Part shown: positions 53,573-61,987 of the stretch, one piece after another
Position numbering within the stretch: position 1 is the first letter of the stretch
Layout of the letters: every line of letters begins with the position of its first letter
Assembly: GCF_014190875.1 (NCBI RefSeq)
Contig: NZ_JACHVS010000002.1
Span: 930,001-994,000 of the forward strand
Length of the DNA stretch: 64,000 nucleotides
From: Paeniglutamicibacter cryotolerans
Lineage (GTDB): Bacteria > Actinomycetota > Actinomycetes > Actinomycetales > Micrococcaceae
Direction: 5' to 3'
The notes under the pieces: generated by a model
What the model was told of the DNA's origin: nothing
The model's database searches: none
The model's input: the letters and a program-made list of their open reading frames with translations, nothing else
Position numbers and translations under genes: made by a program

Positions 53573-54391
53573 CTACCTGAGCCTGGCCGATGCCATGCAG
53601 GCAACAAAGTGTCCCACATTGACCAGCAGGGTTGCCGGAAGCAGCACGATTAGCATCCATGCTTCGGCCACCCCTGGTGTCCCAATAAGCGCCGACAGGA
53701 TCGACATCAACAGGATGAGCATGCTCAGCTCCACCGCGTGAAGCATCCTGTGAAACGGGAGGAAGCGTGCCGCCGAGCGGAGCTTTCCCACAAAACCAGT
53801 CGGGGGCACGGCCCGGGCCTCGGCCGTGTCAGGAAGCTTCGGCAACCCTGCTATGCCTCGAGCAGCGTGGACCATGAGGCTCAGCGACCTGTTCAGGACC
53901 AACAGTACCGAAACGACTGCGGCGAGGGAGAGCATCGGCCAGGCATGGGGCGAAGACTGTTCCTGCAGTTCAATAAACACCCGGTAGCCCAGGGCTATGG
54001 GCAACAGCGCCTCAGTGGTGTGATGCCCCACCATGTCGATGAAGATGCCACGGGGAGACTGCGAGTTCCGCCAACGTGCGACTTCGCCGTCGCTGCAGTC
54101 GAAGTAGAGCTGAACCTGCGACAGGACAACGGCAAGAAGGGGGCCCCAGATACCTGGGATCAGGAGCGCTGCCGACATTAGCCAGCCGGCGAGGATCATC
54201 AGACCCGTCACGCCGTTGGCCGAGATGCGGGTCCGCACGAGCACTGCGGTCAGGTAGATGGAAATATGGCGCAGGTAGAGCTCAGCTGTCCAATGCTCGG
54301 CATTGCGCCGTGCACGGACCTCCGGCGGTTGGCACACGACACGAAGCTGTTCAAGCGTCGGACGTGCAGGCCGTTCATGCCCGGTGGTCAC
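53573..54391 (-). CDS. CDP-alcohol phosphotransferase family protein with a changed last motif residue
   Basis: A 272-residue membrane protein with about six hydrophobic helices. The family motif D-x2-DG-x2-AR-x8-G-x3-D-x3-D appears as DCSDGEVARWRNSQSPRGIF followed by IDMVGH, so the last Asp, the usual catalytic base, is His. The enzyme class moves a phospho-alcohol from a CDP-linked donor to an acceptor alcohol. In a wall-polymer locus it might attach a phospho-sugar or phospho-glycerol to a lipid carrier. The GTG at 54391 shares one base with the stop of the preceding glycosyltransferase gene, so the two are translationally coupled. Confidence 0.85.
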   Translation of the reverse strand: MTTGHERPARPTLEQLRVVCQPPEVRARRNAEHWTAELYLRHISIYLTAVLVRTRISANGVTGLMILAGWLMSAALLIPGIWGPLLAVVLSQVQLYFDCSDGEVARWRNSQSPRGIFIDMVGHHTTEALLPIALGYRVFIELQEQSSPHAWPMLSLAAVVSVLLVLNRSLSLMVHAARGIAGLPKLPDTAEARAVPPTGFVGKLRSAARFLPFHRMLHAVELSMLILLMSILSALIGTPGVAEAWMLIVLLPATLLVNVGHFVACMASARLR

Positions 54392-55437
54392 TAACGCACC
54401 CTTCCCTTATCGAGCGTTCCATTTGCTCCGCGGACCCTGCCCTTGACAAATCCAAAGGCCCAGGGGAAATGGATGCTCGGCAGCACACCAAGAAGCAGGA
54501 GTCGTTCACGCGCCGGACCTTCATTTGTCTTAGCTATGGCCACGGCCAACAACCCCACATAGGCAACGGGTGCGAGCTTGGCCAGTTTCATGAGCCTTCG
54601 CGGAACCGTCGGAATGGATTTCCCTAGCAGTGCGTCGATGAGAAGTGCTGCAAGGCCCAGGGTCGTCCCGGCCACCATCAGTGGCGGAAGCTGGTGCCTC
54701 ATCGATTTTCCCTCGGAGTACCGCTTGGCCAGCTCACCCCGCCACACTCCAGATGCGTACGACTGCGCAGAGAGCTTCCTGAAGCTCTCCCGTGGGAAGT
54801 ATCCGGTGCGCAGTTCGGGGTCGAACCACACGGTGAGTCCGGCCTGGCGAATACGCAGGCACATTTCCCAGTCCTGTCCGCGCCACAGCGTCTCATCGAA
54901 GTAACCGACCTCGTCGAATACGCTCCGCTGGAAGATGCCAAGGTATGCGGATTCGGCGGGGCCTTCGGGAGCACTGCTATGGTAGGCGGCTCCACCAAGC
55001 CCTAGGGGGGAATGGTAGGCGGCTGCCACGGCCCGCTGGAACGGGCTCCGACCACGGGCATCCATCAGGCCACCGACGTCGTGTGCGCCGGTGCGCAGGA
55101 GCGTCTGCACTCCGCGTGACGTGTAGTCCGGTTCCAATTCACTGTGGGCATCAACCCGGATGACCACCTCGTGGGACGAGGCGCGGATAGCAAGATTCAG
55201 GCCGATCGGCGTCCGACCCTGGGGGTTGGGAACCGCCTTAATCCGAGAGTCTTCCGCACAAAGCTGCGCAACGAGCTCCTCGGTACCGTCGGTAGAAGGA
55301 CCCACGGCCAGCACTATTTCCTTGGATCCCTGATATTCCTGTGCCAATACGCTCTGAACTGCGGCCCTCAAATAGGGTTCTTCGTTCAGGACCGGCATAA
55401 CGTATGAAACTCCGGGAGATGGTTCGACAAGCGTCAT
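54391..55437 (-). CDS. family 2 glycosyltransferase with C-terminal membrane helices
   Basis: A 348-residue protein. GVSYVMPVLNEEPYLRAAVQ and IVLAVGPSTDGTEELVAQL form the GT2 donor half, VVIRVDAHSELEPDYTSRGV contains the DxD-type DAH motif, and GQDWEMCLRIRQAGLTVWFD the acceptor-side QDWE motif. Two hydrophobic stretches near the C-terminus (PPLMVAGTTLGLAALLIDAL and APVAYVGLLAVAIA) are probably membrane helices, as in ExoA/succinoglycan-type transferases. It likely adds a sugar to a lipid-linked intermediate. Its start overlaps the stop of the ABC ATPase gene by four bases. Confidence 0.88.
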   Translation of the reverse strand: MTLVEPSPGVSYVMPVLNEEPYLRAAVQSVLAQEYQGSKEIVLAVGPSTDGTEELVAQLCAEDSRIKAVPNPQGRTPIGLNLAIRASSHEVVIRVDAHSELEPDYTSRGVQTLLRTGAHDVGGLMDARGRSPFQRAVAAAYHSPLGLGGAAYHSSAPEGPAESAYLGIFQRSVFDEVGYFDETLWRGQDWEMCLRIRQAGLTVWFDPELRTGYFPRESFRKLSAQSYASGVWRGELAKRYSEGKSMRHQLPPLMVAGTTLGLAALLIDALLGKSIPTVPRRLMKLAKLAPVAYVGLLAVAIAKTNEGPARERLLLLGVLPSIHFPWAFGFVKGRVRGANGTLDKGRVR

Positions 55438-56312
55438 TTATTCAGCCTCGAAGCTTTGTATTCCTTGACCACGGATCGCGCGTCGCCGTCCATCTGCAGA
55501 ACGCCCTTGTTGATCCAGATAACGCGCTCACAGGTATCGAGGATCGAGTTCATGGAGTGCGAGACAAGGAAGACGGTTCCTGCGTTATCCTTGATCGAAC
55601 GAATTTTGGCCTCGCTGCGTTTGCGGAATCGGGCATCGCCTACAGCAAGCGCCTCGTCGACGATAAGAATCTCGTGTTGCTTCGATGCGGCAATCGCAAA
55701 TTTCAACCGTGCCGACATGCCGGATGAATAGGTGCGCATGGGCAGATCAATGAATTCCTCGAGTTCGGAGAACGCAATGATCTCCTTCCGCATTTCCAGC
55801 ACTTCCTTGCGTGAATACCCCAGGGCCAGGCCACCGAGCATGATGTTCTTATCTCCGGACAGATCCGGGATCAGGGCCGCGCCAACGCCCAACAAGTTCG
55901 GCCTGGACGAGGCATACACGGATCCGGAGCTCGGAGGCGTGAGCCCCACGATGCTCCGCATGAGGGTTGACTTGCCCGAGCCGTTGGAGCCGATGACCCC
56001 GATTGACTCATTCTCATAGGCAACGAATGAAACACCCTTGATGGCATGCACTTCACGCAATCCGCGGGCCTTGGTCAGGAGCTGCCGGCCGGCAGCGGCA
56101 CCGGCCGCCTTCCCACCGGCAAAAATCTGGTATTTGACGTGCAGGTCATCGACCACCACGACGGGCTTGCGGGTACCGGAGCCAACGGCTTCGACCGATT
56201 CGCTGGTCGGTGCCGTTTCATTCGAGTTCCCTGCCTCGCCTATCTGAAGAGGCTCATGGCGGGGGTAGAGCTTGGGGTTGATGATGTCGTCGAAATCAGT
56301 TTGCACGGCCAT
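55434..56312 (-). CDS. tagH: ABC exporter ATPase, TagH/Wzt type
   Basis: A 292-residue nucleotide-binding subunit. Walker A is IGVIGSNGSGKSTLMRSIVG, the signature YSSGMSARLKFAIAASKQ, and Walker B EILIVDEALAVGDARFRKRS. PNLLGVGAALIPDLSGDKNI is typical of the TagH/Wzt/RfbB subfamily exporting teichoic acids and O-antigens. About 45 acidic residues precede the ATPase domain. It lacks a C-terminal carbohydrate-binding domain, so export is probably not chain-length coupled through Wzt. GAGGAG lies just before the ATG at 56312, which overlaps the permease gene by 17 bases. Confidence 0.93.
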   Translation of the reverse strand: MAVQTDFDDIINPKLYPRHEPLQIGEAGNSNETAPTSESVEAVGSGTRKPVVVVDDLHVKYQIFAGGKAAGAAAGRQLLTKARGLREVHAIKGVSFVAYENESIGVIGSNGSGKSTLMRSIVGLTPPSSGSVYASSRPNLLGVGAALIPDLSGDKNIMLGGLALGYSRKEVLEMRKEIIAFSELEEFIDLPMRTYSSGMSARLKFAIAASKQHEILIVDEALAVGDARFRKRSEAKIRSIKDNAGTVFLVSHSMNSILDTCERVIWINKGVLQMDGDARSVVKEYKASRLNK

Positions 56313-57150
56313 ACCGCTCCTCAGCCTTCCAGAAGAAAACGACACCGGCAATGAGTGTCACGATCGCGATGATCGACAGCGATAGCCAATAGATCGGCGG
56401 ATAGGCATACTCGGCTCCATCCATCATGACTCCGCGGGCAATCGACAGCGTCTGGTAGATCGGGTGGTAGTCGAAGATGACCACGAGTCCAGGAAACGCG
56501 TTCAGGACGCGATCCACACTGAACAACACACCGGACGTGTAGAAGAGCATGCGGTTGACCAGGGGTAGAAGCTGTGTGAGGTCACGGACGTGGACCGTGA
56601 GCCGTGCACAAATCAAGGCAATCCCCGTATTGAAAACGGAGAAGATAGCTACCAGCGGAATGATCAGCAACCAGGACCAGCGCGGCATGGTCCCCAGGAT
56701 CATGCAGTAGACCGCCATCACACCGAGCATGGGCACCAGCATCATGAATTGCTTGAGCACTGTGGAGATCGGCAGGGTGATCCTGGGAAAACTCAGGGAC
56801 TGGACCAATGCCGAGTTTCCGGTGATGGCCCTCGCCCCATCAGTCATGCTGGCGCTGAAGAACTCAAAGAGGAAAACGCCGATGACTACGAAGACCGGGA
56901 AGTCCTCGGGCCTGCGGCCGCCCTGCAGCACACCGAAAATGAACCCGTACATGAGCGCATTCATCGTCGGCTTAAGCACGATCCACAACATGCCGAGGCG
57001 GTTTCGTTCATTCATCGCCTGAACACGGCTGCGCGCGAGCTCATAAGCGAAATCGCGACGTTCCCAGGCCTGCCTCAGGTAGGTCATTAGCGGCGGACGC
57101 GCACCAACCCTTGCTAGGTTGTTGCGCGCCGCATATTCCGCAGCACTCAT
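56296..57150 (-). CDS. tagG: ABC exporter permease, TagG/Wzm type
   Basis: A 284-residue ABC-2 permease with six membrane helices. RRDFAYELARSRVQAMNERN precedes the first helix (GMLWIVLKPTMNALMYGFIF). GNSALVQSLSFPRITLPIST is the conserved loop of polysaccharide exporters, and RVLNAFPGLVVIFDYHPIYQ the C-terminal motif. With TagH it flips the finished polymer across the membrane. The ATG at 57150 gives the normal family length; the frame extends to a TTG at 57276 with no similarity. It starts after the LCP gene on the same strand. Confidence 0.92.
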   Translation of the reverse strand: MSAAEYAARNNLARVGARPPLMTYLRQAWERRDFAYELARSRVQAMNERNRLGMLWIVLKPTMNALMYGFIFGVLQGGRRPEDFPVFVVIGVFLFEFFSASMTDGARAITGNSALVQSLSFPRITLPISTVLKQFMMLVPMLGVMAVYCMILGTMPRWSWLLIIPLVAIFSVFNTGIALICARLTVHVRDLTQLLPLVNRMLFYTSGVLFSVDRVLNAFPGLVVIFDYHPIYQTLSIARGVMMDGAEYAYPPIYWLSLSIIAIVTLIAGVVFFWKAEERYGRAN

Positions 57151-57276
57151 GTCAGGCTGTACCTCATTAATTGCTATTGAGACCGGCCCAGAGGATCCTG
57201 GGGCCCAGTTGATTCTAGTTGATCCGACCTGCGACCCCTTCCGCGGGCGCCACCGATCATTAAATCCTATGGCCAA

Positions 57277-58326
57277 TTATTTCGGCGGGTTATCTGCCAG
57301 GTACTTGGTCAGCGAATCGGTCCGCATGGCCTTTCCGATGGCATCTATGGCCGCCGAGTCCTTCAGTTCTATGGATTGGCCGTCGGCGGATTTCCCGCTA
57401 CCCAGGGTGGGTAGCGTGAACATTTTCACGTCCTTGGGCCGCAATCCCTTGAGCTGCAAGCCGATTCCCGCAGCCGCAGAGGCATCAAGGCCGCTGTCCA
57501 GCGTGAGATACGGCGACACCTTGTCGATGACCTCGAAGATCTTGGTGGGATTCGTCAACGTATCGGCAGCGAGCATCTTGGCAATGACTGCCTTGATGAA
57601 TTTCTGCTGGTTTTGGACCCGCTGGTAGTCGCCGTTGACGAAGGACTTGCGTTCACGGACGAACCGCAGGGCCCTGTCACCCTCGAGAGTGAGATCTCCG
57701 ACCGGATAGAAGTAATCCGTGTCGTTTGCCGTAAATGGGATCTCGTTCTTCACCGTGACCCCGCCCAGGGCGGTACTCAGATCCCGGAATCCCTGGAAGT
57801 CGATCAAGGCCACGTGGTCGATCTTGGTATCGAAGAGGCCCTCGACGGTCTGGACAACCAGCGGCACGCCTCCGAACGACATGGCTGCGTTGATCTTGTT
57901 CATTCCGTGTCCGGGGATTTCGGTCCACATGTCACGAACGATCGACATGACATAGACTCCCGATCGATCCCCCGGGATATGGACGAACATCAGGGAGTCC
58001 GAACGCTGCCCGGTACCGCCGTGGGACAGCAGTTCGGTGGGAGCCTGCTTGCCAGTGCCACTGTCGATACCCATGAGCAACATGTTGATCGACCCGTCCG
58101 AGGGGTCCTTGACGGGTCGGGTCTCCTCTTCGGGGAAGGCGTTCGTCAACTGCTGGGTCTGCTTATTGAAGGTGTTGGCCAGATTCAGGACATATCCCCC
58201 GGAGGTCAGCCCGGCGGCCAGCACCATGACCAGTGCCACGATAATGATGGTCCTGACGCGGTTGCGTTTGGGGCGCGTCAAGCGGCGCGGCATGTAGCCG
58301 TCGCCAAATTCGAGGTTCTTAGTCAA
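57277..58326 (-). CDS. LytR-CpsA-Psr (LCP) family wall-polymer ligase
   Basis: A 349-residue protein with a cytoplasmic basic start, one membrane helix (RTIIIVALVMVLAAGLTSGG) and an outer LCP domain. NMLLMGIDSG, TGQRSDSLMFVHIPGD, VMSIVRDMWTEIPGHGMNKI and LRFVRERKSFVNGDYQRVQN hold the Arg/Asp residues that bind the pyrophosphate of the lipid carrier. LCP enzymes attach teichoic acids or other glycopolymers to peptidoglycan (or link them to other wall glycans). It is the first gene upstream of the exporter pair on the same strand. The TTG at 58326 has GGAG seven bases upstream; an ATG at 58293 is an alternative. Confidence 0.94.
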   Translation of the reverse strand: MTKNLEFGDGYMPRRLTRPKRNRVRTIIIVALVMVLAAGLTSGGYVLNLANTFNKQTQQLTNAFPEEETRPVKDPSDGSINMLLMGIDSGTGKQAPTELLSHGGTGQRSDSLMFVHIPGDRSGVYVMSIVRDMWTEIPGHGMNKINAAMSFGGVPLVVQTVEGLFDTKIDHVALIDFQGFRDLSTALGGVTVKNEIPFTANDTDYFYPVGDLTLEGDRALRFVRERKSFVNGDYQRVQNQQKFIKAVIAKMLAADTLTNPTKIFEVIDKVSPYLTLDSGLDASAAAGIGLQLKGLRPKDVKMFTLPTLGSGKSADGQSIELKDSAAIDAIGKAMRTDSLTKYLADNPPK

Positions 58327-58357
58327 TCAGGGTCTCCAAAACCGCCAGACTATTACT

Positions 58358-58384
58358 GACGCTCAAACAAGGTCGTTGAGCGTC
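58358..58384. promoter_or_regulatory. inverted repeat upstream of the LCP gene
   Basis: GACGCTCAA (58358-58366) and TTGAGCGTC (58376-58384) form a perfect 9-base inverted repeat with a 9-base spacer, 32 bases upstream of the LCP start. A further tgacgct copy follows at about 58399. The position suits a regulator site, or a short hairpin ending galU transcription. Confidence 0.4.
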
Positions 58385-58454
58385 ATGCGCAGGGCACATG
58401 ACGCTCCACCATAACTTCTCATGCTGTGTGAAAGCTGGGCTTTTCACACTGGCA

Positions 58455-59351
58455 TTAAAGACCTGAGACAAATTCCTTCAGCCAGGGAACAAGGTCTGGT
58501 CCGAGGTCTTCGCGCTCGGCAGCGAGCGTAATGACAGCCTGGATGTAGCTGAGTTTATCCCCGGTATCATAGCGGCGACCGCGGAAAACCACGGCATGAA
58601 CTCCCCCGCCCGGGCCCTCCATCGTGGCAAGTTCCTGCAGCGCATCGGTGAGCTGGATTTCCCCGCCCCGGCCCGGAGCCGTGCGTTCAAGCACCTCGAA
58701 CACTGCCGGGGACAAGACATAGCGTCCGATGACAGCCAGGTTCGACGGGGCTTCTTCGACGTTCGGCTTTTCCACCAGCGCGCGGACTGCAACATAGTCC
58801 TCGCCTTCGATGGCAGTGACATCGGCACAACCGTAGGCGCTGATCTGTTGCGGGTCGACTTCCATGACGGCAATGACCGATCCGCCGGTCTTTGCCTGCA
58901 CGTCGATCATCGTCTCGAGCAGGACATCGCGCGCATCGATCAGGTCGTCGCCGAGTAAGACGGCAAAGGGCTCGTTTCCAACGTGCCGCTTGGCACACAG
59001 GACAGCGTGCCCCAGGCCCTTGGGATCGCCTTGTCGGATGTAATGCATGTCGCCGATATCCGTGGCTTCCTGAATCCGCTGCAGCTTTTCCAGATCACCC
59101 TTTGCCTCAAGCGTCGCTTCGAGGGTAGGCACGCGGTCAAAGTGGTCCTCGAGCGCACGCTTGTTGCGTCCGGTAATCATCAGGATGTCATCGAGACCCG
59201 CCTTCGCGGCTTCCTGCACGACGTACTGGATGGCCGGCTGGTCGACCACGGGGAGCATTTCCTTCGGCATGGCCTTGGTGGCCGGAAGGAAGCGGGTTCC
59301 GAGGCCGGCGGCGGGAATCACGGCCTTTGTGACGCGTTTGTTCTGAATCAT
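58455..59351 (-). CDS. galU: UTP-glucose-1-phosphate uridylyltransferase GalU
   Basis: A 298-residue nucleotidyltransferase. KAVIPAAGLGTRFLPATKAM with PKEMLPVVDQPAIQYVVQEA is the GalU signature; EPFAVLLGDDLIDARDVLLE, ALVEKPNVEEAPSNLAVIGR and PGRGGEIQLTDALQEL complete the active site. It makes UDP-glucose for glycosyltransferases, here probably supplying the wall-polymer glucosyltransferases. It precedes the LCP gene on the same strand, with 128 bases between. Confidence 0.97.
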   Translation of the reverse strand: MIQNKRVTKAVIPAAGLGTRFLPATKAMPKEMLPVVDQPAIQYVVQEAAKAGLDDILMITGRNKRALEDHFDRVPTLEATLEAKGDLEKLQRIQEATDIGDMHYIRQGDPKGLGHAVLCAKRHVGNEPFAVLLGDDLIDARDVLLETMIDVQAKTGGSVIAVMEVDPQQISAYGCADVTAIEGEDYVAVRALVEKPNVEEAPSNLAVIGRYVLSPAVFEVLERTAPGRGGEIQLTDALQELATMEGPGGGVHAVVFRGRRYDTGDKLSYIQAVITLAAEREDLGPDLVPWLKEFVSGL

Positions 59352-59401
59352 GAATGTGACTTTACTTGAGAAAACCCGATCGTTCGACTTCTTTCGGTTT
59401 T

Positions 59402-59875
59402 TCAGCCTTTATATTCAAGTCTTTTCATCACGCTGCGCGGAAGGTAGTCCGCCACGTCTCCACCCAGCGCCTGGACTTCCTTGAGCAGGCTGGATGACAA
59501 ATGGGAATAACGACTGTCCGCCGTGAGGTACACGGTTTCCACGCCCGTCAAATGCCTGTTCATGGCAGCCATCGGCGCCTCGTACTGGTAGTCGATGGTT
59601 GAGCGCAGTCCCTTCACGATGGCATCGGCGCCGTGGGATCGGCAGAAGTCGGCCAAGAGGCCGCCACCCATCGGCTCCACACTGATTCCGCGCAGTCCGC
59701 TGACCGTCTCGCGGACCATGGCCAGGCGCTCCTCCTCCGCGAAGCGGTACGCCTTCGAGTAGTTGGTCGACACGGCAACGATCACCTCGTCGAAGAGGTT
59801 ACTGGCACGGGCGATGATTTCCACATGGCCATTGTGAATGGGGTCAAAGGATCCGGGGCAGACGGCGCGACGCAT
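59402..59875 (-). CDS. coaD: phosphopantetheine adenylyltransferase CoaD
   Basis: A 157-residue enzyme. RRAVCPGSFDPIHNGHVEII carries the HxGH nucleotide-binding motif, and AMNRHLTGVETVYLTADSRY and SRYSHLSSSLLKEVQALGGD are the family C-terminal motifs. It makes dephospho-CoA from ATP and phosphopantetheine, the fourth step of CoA synthesis. I use the ATG at 59875, which gives the normal length; the frame continues to 59953 without similarity. It lies 50 bases upstream of galU on the same strand and is divergent from the aminotransferase gene at 59998. Confidence 0.97.
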   Translation of the reverse strand: MRRAVCPGSFDPIHNGHVEIIARASNLFDEVIVAVSTNYSKAYRFAEEERLAMVRETVSGLRGISVEPMGGGLLADFCRSHGADAIVKGLRSTIDYQYEAPMAAMNRHLTGVETVYLTADSRYSHLSSSLLKEVQALGGDVADYLPRSVMKRLEYKG

Positions 59876-59997
59876 GCTTCGCAATCTATCAACATCCGGG
59901 ACGAACGGCGGCGTTCCAGCACCTCGAAGGCAAATTCGTGTCGAACGGGACACCGATAATGCGCCTGCCGGACACCCGGGCTTGGGATACTTGGTGC

Positions 59998-61206
59998 ATG
60001 TCTATCCTTTCTCCGTGGCAACGCACGGCCGCCGGCGCCAATCTCCTGTCAGCAGACAACCAATTGGGCGTCACGATCTTCGAGGAGATCACCACCCTGG
60101 CCAACCGCCATGGGGCCATCAACCTGGGCCAGGGCTTCCCCGATACCGAGGGCCCCGCTGCCATTGCCGAGATCGCCAAACAGGCCATCTCCGACGGACT
60201 GAACCAGTACGCCCCGGGGTCGGGCAGCCCCGACCTGCGCACGGCGGTCGCCGAGCACCAGGCCCGCTTCCACGGGCAGGTCCTCGACCCGGACACCGAG
60301 GTGGTGATCACCACCGGGGCCACCGAAGGCATAGCGGCAGCCGTGCTGGCCTTCGTCTCTTCCGGAGACGAGGTCGTGACCTTCGAGCCGTTCTACGACT
60401 CCTATGGTGCGACCATCGCCCTGTCCGGCGGCGTACACCGCACCGTCCCGCTGTTGGCGCCGGACTTCCAGCCCGACCCGGAGCAGTTGTCCTCCGTCGT
60501 GTCGGACAGGACCCGGATGATCATCCTGAACAACCCGCACAACCCGACCGGCGCCGTCTTCGGCCGCGAGGTGCTCGAGCATATCGTTGCGCTGGCCATC
60601 AAGCACGATGCGCTGATCCTCTCCGACGAGGTGTACGAGCACCTGACCTTCGGCGTCGAGCACATCCCGGTTTCCACGCTGGAGGGCGCCGGTGACCGGA
60701 CGCTGACCCTGTCCTCGGCCGGCAAGACCTTCTCCTTCACCGGATGGAAGGTCGGCTGGGCTACCGGCCCGGCGCATCTGGTCGCCGCGCTGCGCACCGT
60801 CAAGCAATTCCTGAGCTACAGCTCCGGTCCGGCCTTCCAACCAGCGGTCGCAGCAGCACTGCGCCTGCCGACCGGTTTCTTCACCGGCTTTGCCGCCGAT
60901 CTCGGCGCCCGCGGTGAAATCCTTGCCACGGGCCTGGACCAAGCCGGGATGACCGTCTACCGGCCACGGGGAACCTACTTCATCGTCGCCGACGTGGCAC
61001 CACTGGGCTTCACTGACGCGGCGGTGCTGGCCCGCTCCATGCCGGAACTGATCGGCGTCGCCGGAATCCCGCTTTCGGTCTTCTGCCACCCGGAGGGAGC
61101 GGACCGTACCCGCTCACTGATGCGCTTTGCCTTCTGCAAGCGCGAAGACGTCCTGATCGAGGCCTCGCGCCGGTTGTCGCGGCTCAGCGACCTGGTGGGT
61201 GCCTGA
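59998..61206 (+). CDS. class I/II PLP-dependent aminotransferase
   Basis: A 402-residue fold-type I aminotransferase. HGAINLGQGFPDTEGPAAIA and LNQYAPGSGSPDLRTAVAEH are the N-terminal substrate and cofactor motifs. MIILNNPHNPTGAVFGREVL and ILSDEVYEHLTFG hold the PLP-ring Asn and Asp/Tyr, and TLSSAGKTFSFTGWKVGWAT the Schiff-base Lys. The pattern (LNQY, SSAGKTFS) is that of the methionine/kynurenine aminotransferase group, which in actinobacteria includes the putative N-succinyldiaminopimelate aminotransferase DapC. The choice between these is open. The ATG at 59998 fits the family. The next gene starts two bases after its stop. Confidence 0.9.
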   Translation: MSILSPWQRTAAGANLLSADNQLGVTIFEEITTLANRHGAINLGQGFPDTEGPAAIAEIAKQAISDGLNQYAPGSGSPDLRTAVAEHQARFHGQVLDPDTEVVITTGATEGIAAAVLAFVSSGDEVVTFEPFYDSYGATIALSGGVHRTVPLLAPDFQPDPEQLSSVVSDRTRMIILNNPHNPTGAVFGREVLEHIVALAIKHDALILSDEVYEHLTFGVEHIPVSTLEGAGDRTLTLSSAGKTFSFTGWKVGWATGPAHLVAALRTVKQFLSYSSGPAFQPAVAAALRLPTGFFTGFAADLGARGEILATGLDQAGMTVYRPRGTYFIVADVAPLGFTDAAVLARSMPELIGVAGIPLSVFCHPEGADRTRSLMRFAFCKREDVLIEASRRLSRLSDLVGA

Positions 61207-61207
61207 G

Positions 61208-61987
61208 ATGGCCAAGCCCATGAAGCGTTGGCTCTCCGGGTTCGGTTCCCACGCAACGCTCGAACCTGACTCGTTCGTCGAAGGGGCCTGGGTCCTGTCC
61301 ATCGGCGATGCCGAGCAATCCCATGTGAACCTCGAGCACCCCGGGGAGATCTTCTATGAATACCTGCGCCGGTTGGCCAACCACATTGACGTGTTCGCCG
61401 AGCCGGGGACGCCGCTGCGCGTCCTGCACCTGGGCGCCGGCGCACTGACGCTGGCCCGCTACATCCAGGCCACCCGACCGGGCAGCCACCAGGTGGCTGT
61501 GGATTCCGAACGCGAGCTGCTCGGCTTCGTCCTTGACGCGCTGCCGCTGGCCCCGGGCACGGACTGCCAGGTGCTCATCGGCGATGCCCGCGGCGTGCTC
61601 GGCGGCAAACTGGCCACCGAGGTGTTCGACGTGATCGTGCTGGACATCTTCAGCGGCTGGGATGCGCCGGACCACCTGACCGGGCCCGATTTCTACGCCG
61701 AGATGGCGGCGCTCCTTGATCCTGCGGGCATTGTGCTGATCAATGTGGGAGACGATCCCCCACTGACCTTCGCCGATGCGCAAATCAGTGCGGTCTCCGA
61801 GGTCTTTGCCCAGGTGAGCTCCGCCGCGGCGCCCGAGCTGTTCAGCCGGCGCTACCCGGGCAACATGATCCTGATGGGCACCAACGCATCCTGGCCGGCC
61901 GATGCGCTGGCCCGGCTGGCCAGCCTCGGTCCGCACCCGGGCACCGTGCTAGTCGGCGCCGATCTCGACCGGTTCGGCAAACCATAG
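61208..61987 (+). CDS. spermidine-synthase-like / SAM-dependent methyltransferase-fold protein
   Basis: A 259-residue protein with a class I SAM-binding fold. LRVLHLGAGALTLARYIQAT is motif I, QVAVDSERELLGF the acidic ribose-binding loop, LIGDARGVL motif II, and FDVIVLDIFSGWDAPDHLTG lies where spermidine synthases have DxxDP-type catalytic residues. Here the segment is DIFSGWD, so true aminopropyl transfer is doubtful, as for many actinobacterial homologues. The start is the ATG at 61208 or a GTG at 61199 overlapping the aminotransferase stop. Its 3' end overlaps the convergent rsmD gene by 39 bases. Function unknown beyond the fold. Confidence 0.8.
   Translation: MAKPMKRWLSGFGSHATLEPDSFVEGAWVLSIGDAEQSHVNLEHPGEIFYEYLRRLANHIDVFAEPGTPLRVLHLGAGALTLARYIQATRPGSHQVAVDSERELLGFVLDALPLAPGTDCQVLIGDARGVLGGKLATEVFDVIVLDIFSGWDAPDHLTGPDFYAEMAALLDPAGIVLINVGDDPPLTFADAQISAVSEVFAQVSSAAAPELFSRRYPGNMILMGTNASWPADALARLASLGPHPGTVLVGADLDRFGKP

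Noticed and set aside
58430..58453. Imperfect inverted repeat just after the galU stop considered as a terminator
   Set aside because: The stem is interrupted and AT-rich and has no following T-run; too weak to list as a feature.
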